Assembly (NCBI RefSeq): GCF_008728835.1
Contig: NZ_CP042582.1
Location: 1,364,001-1,428,000, forward strand
Direction: 5' to 3'
DNA from: Hypericibacter adhaerens
Lineage (GTDB): Bacteria > Pseudomonadota > Alphaproteobacteria > Dongiales > Dongiaceae
DNA length: 64,000 nucleotides
The notes below the pieces were generated by a model that was not told where the DNA came from, made no database searches, and saw nothing but the letters and a program-made list of their open reading frames with translations. A program made the translations under genes and the position numbers. This document shows positions 63,622-64,000 of this stretch, one piece after another (within the stretch, counting starts at the first letter, position 1; each line of letters starts with the position of its first letter).

Positions 63622-64000
<379 letters not shown>

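Overview
The window is GC-rich chromosomal DNA, very probably from an alphaproteobacterium, perhaps of the Rhodospirillales type. This rests on gene content rather than a database match: a circularly permuted two-piece tmRNA gene beside sspB, the hflK-hflC-DUF2065-degP run, the mreBCD-mrdA-rodA block, the glutathione-dependent formaldehyde pair gfa/frmA, and abundant GC-rich palindromic intergenic repeats.

Layout. 1-5 kb: start of sspB, permuted tmRNA, thyX, a flavin-type oxidoreductase, aroG with a leader that looks like a classical attenuator, and mrp. 5-10 kb: hflK, hflC, a small membrane protein, degP and miaA. 10-13.7 kb: the branched-chain amino acid genes ilvB, ilvN and ilvC, then an IS630-type element. 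14.9-24 kb: an orphan polyamine-type binding protein, leuA, and the cell-shape operon mreB-mreC-mreD-mrdA-rodA. 24-29 kb: a putative dioxygenase, a repeat-rich gap, an amino-acid ABC importer and tRNA-Lys(CTT). 29-38 kb: a VOC protein, a cyanophycin-synthetase-like enzyme, a truncated PPDK-like protein and a large PhoU-like protein (separated by a MITE and an IS481-type element), and a TauD-type dioxygenase. 38-44 kb: gfa-frmA, an IS30-type element, an aldo/keto reductase, a PAS_5-like protein and ppk2. 44-48 kb: an Mla-type lipid transport operon. 48-55 kb: GMC oxidoreductase, an agmatinase-family enzyme, a DUF559 nuclease-like gene bracketed by palindromes, an N-formylglutamate amidohydrolase, CorA, UppP and a glyoxalase-like protein.

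55.4-63.6 kb is an accessory island. On its left is a decayed duplicate of the 3' end of pgi and on its right the 3' end of the apparently intact pgi, which runs off the window. It holds a secreted 1556-residue YD-repeat (Rhs-type) protein with an N-terminal C39-like cysteine peptidase domain, a tiny secreted YD-repeat protein, three small genes downstream of the Rhs gene, and a divergent secreted protein with phage-tail-fibre-like sequence. Parts of it look less GC-rich than the core.

Two themes run through the window. First, palindromic repeats: a CCCTCCC-type family (called A here) occurs at eight or more sites and is translated into the ends of two proteins; a second family (B, core GTCATCCCCGCGAAAGCGGGGA) occurs at two loci. 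Second, all three insertion sequences lie inside or at the edge of such repeats, and two of the three transposases take their stop codon from the target DNA. The best candidates for new biology are the aroG attenuator, the C39-Rhs island at pgi, the DUF559/palindrome cassette, and the PhoU-like/PPDK-like pair with a possible Pho box.
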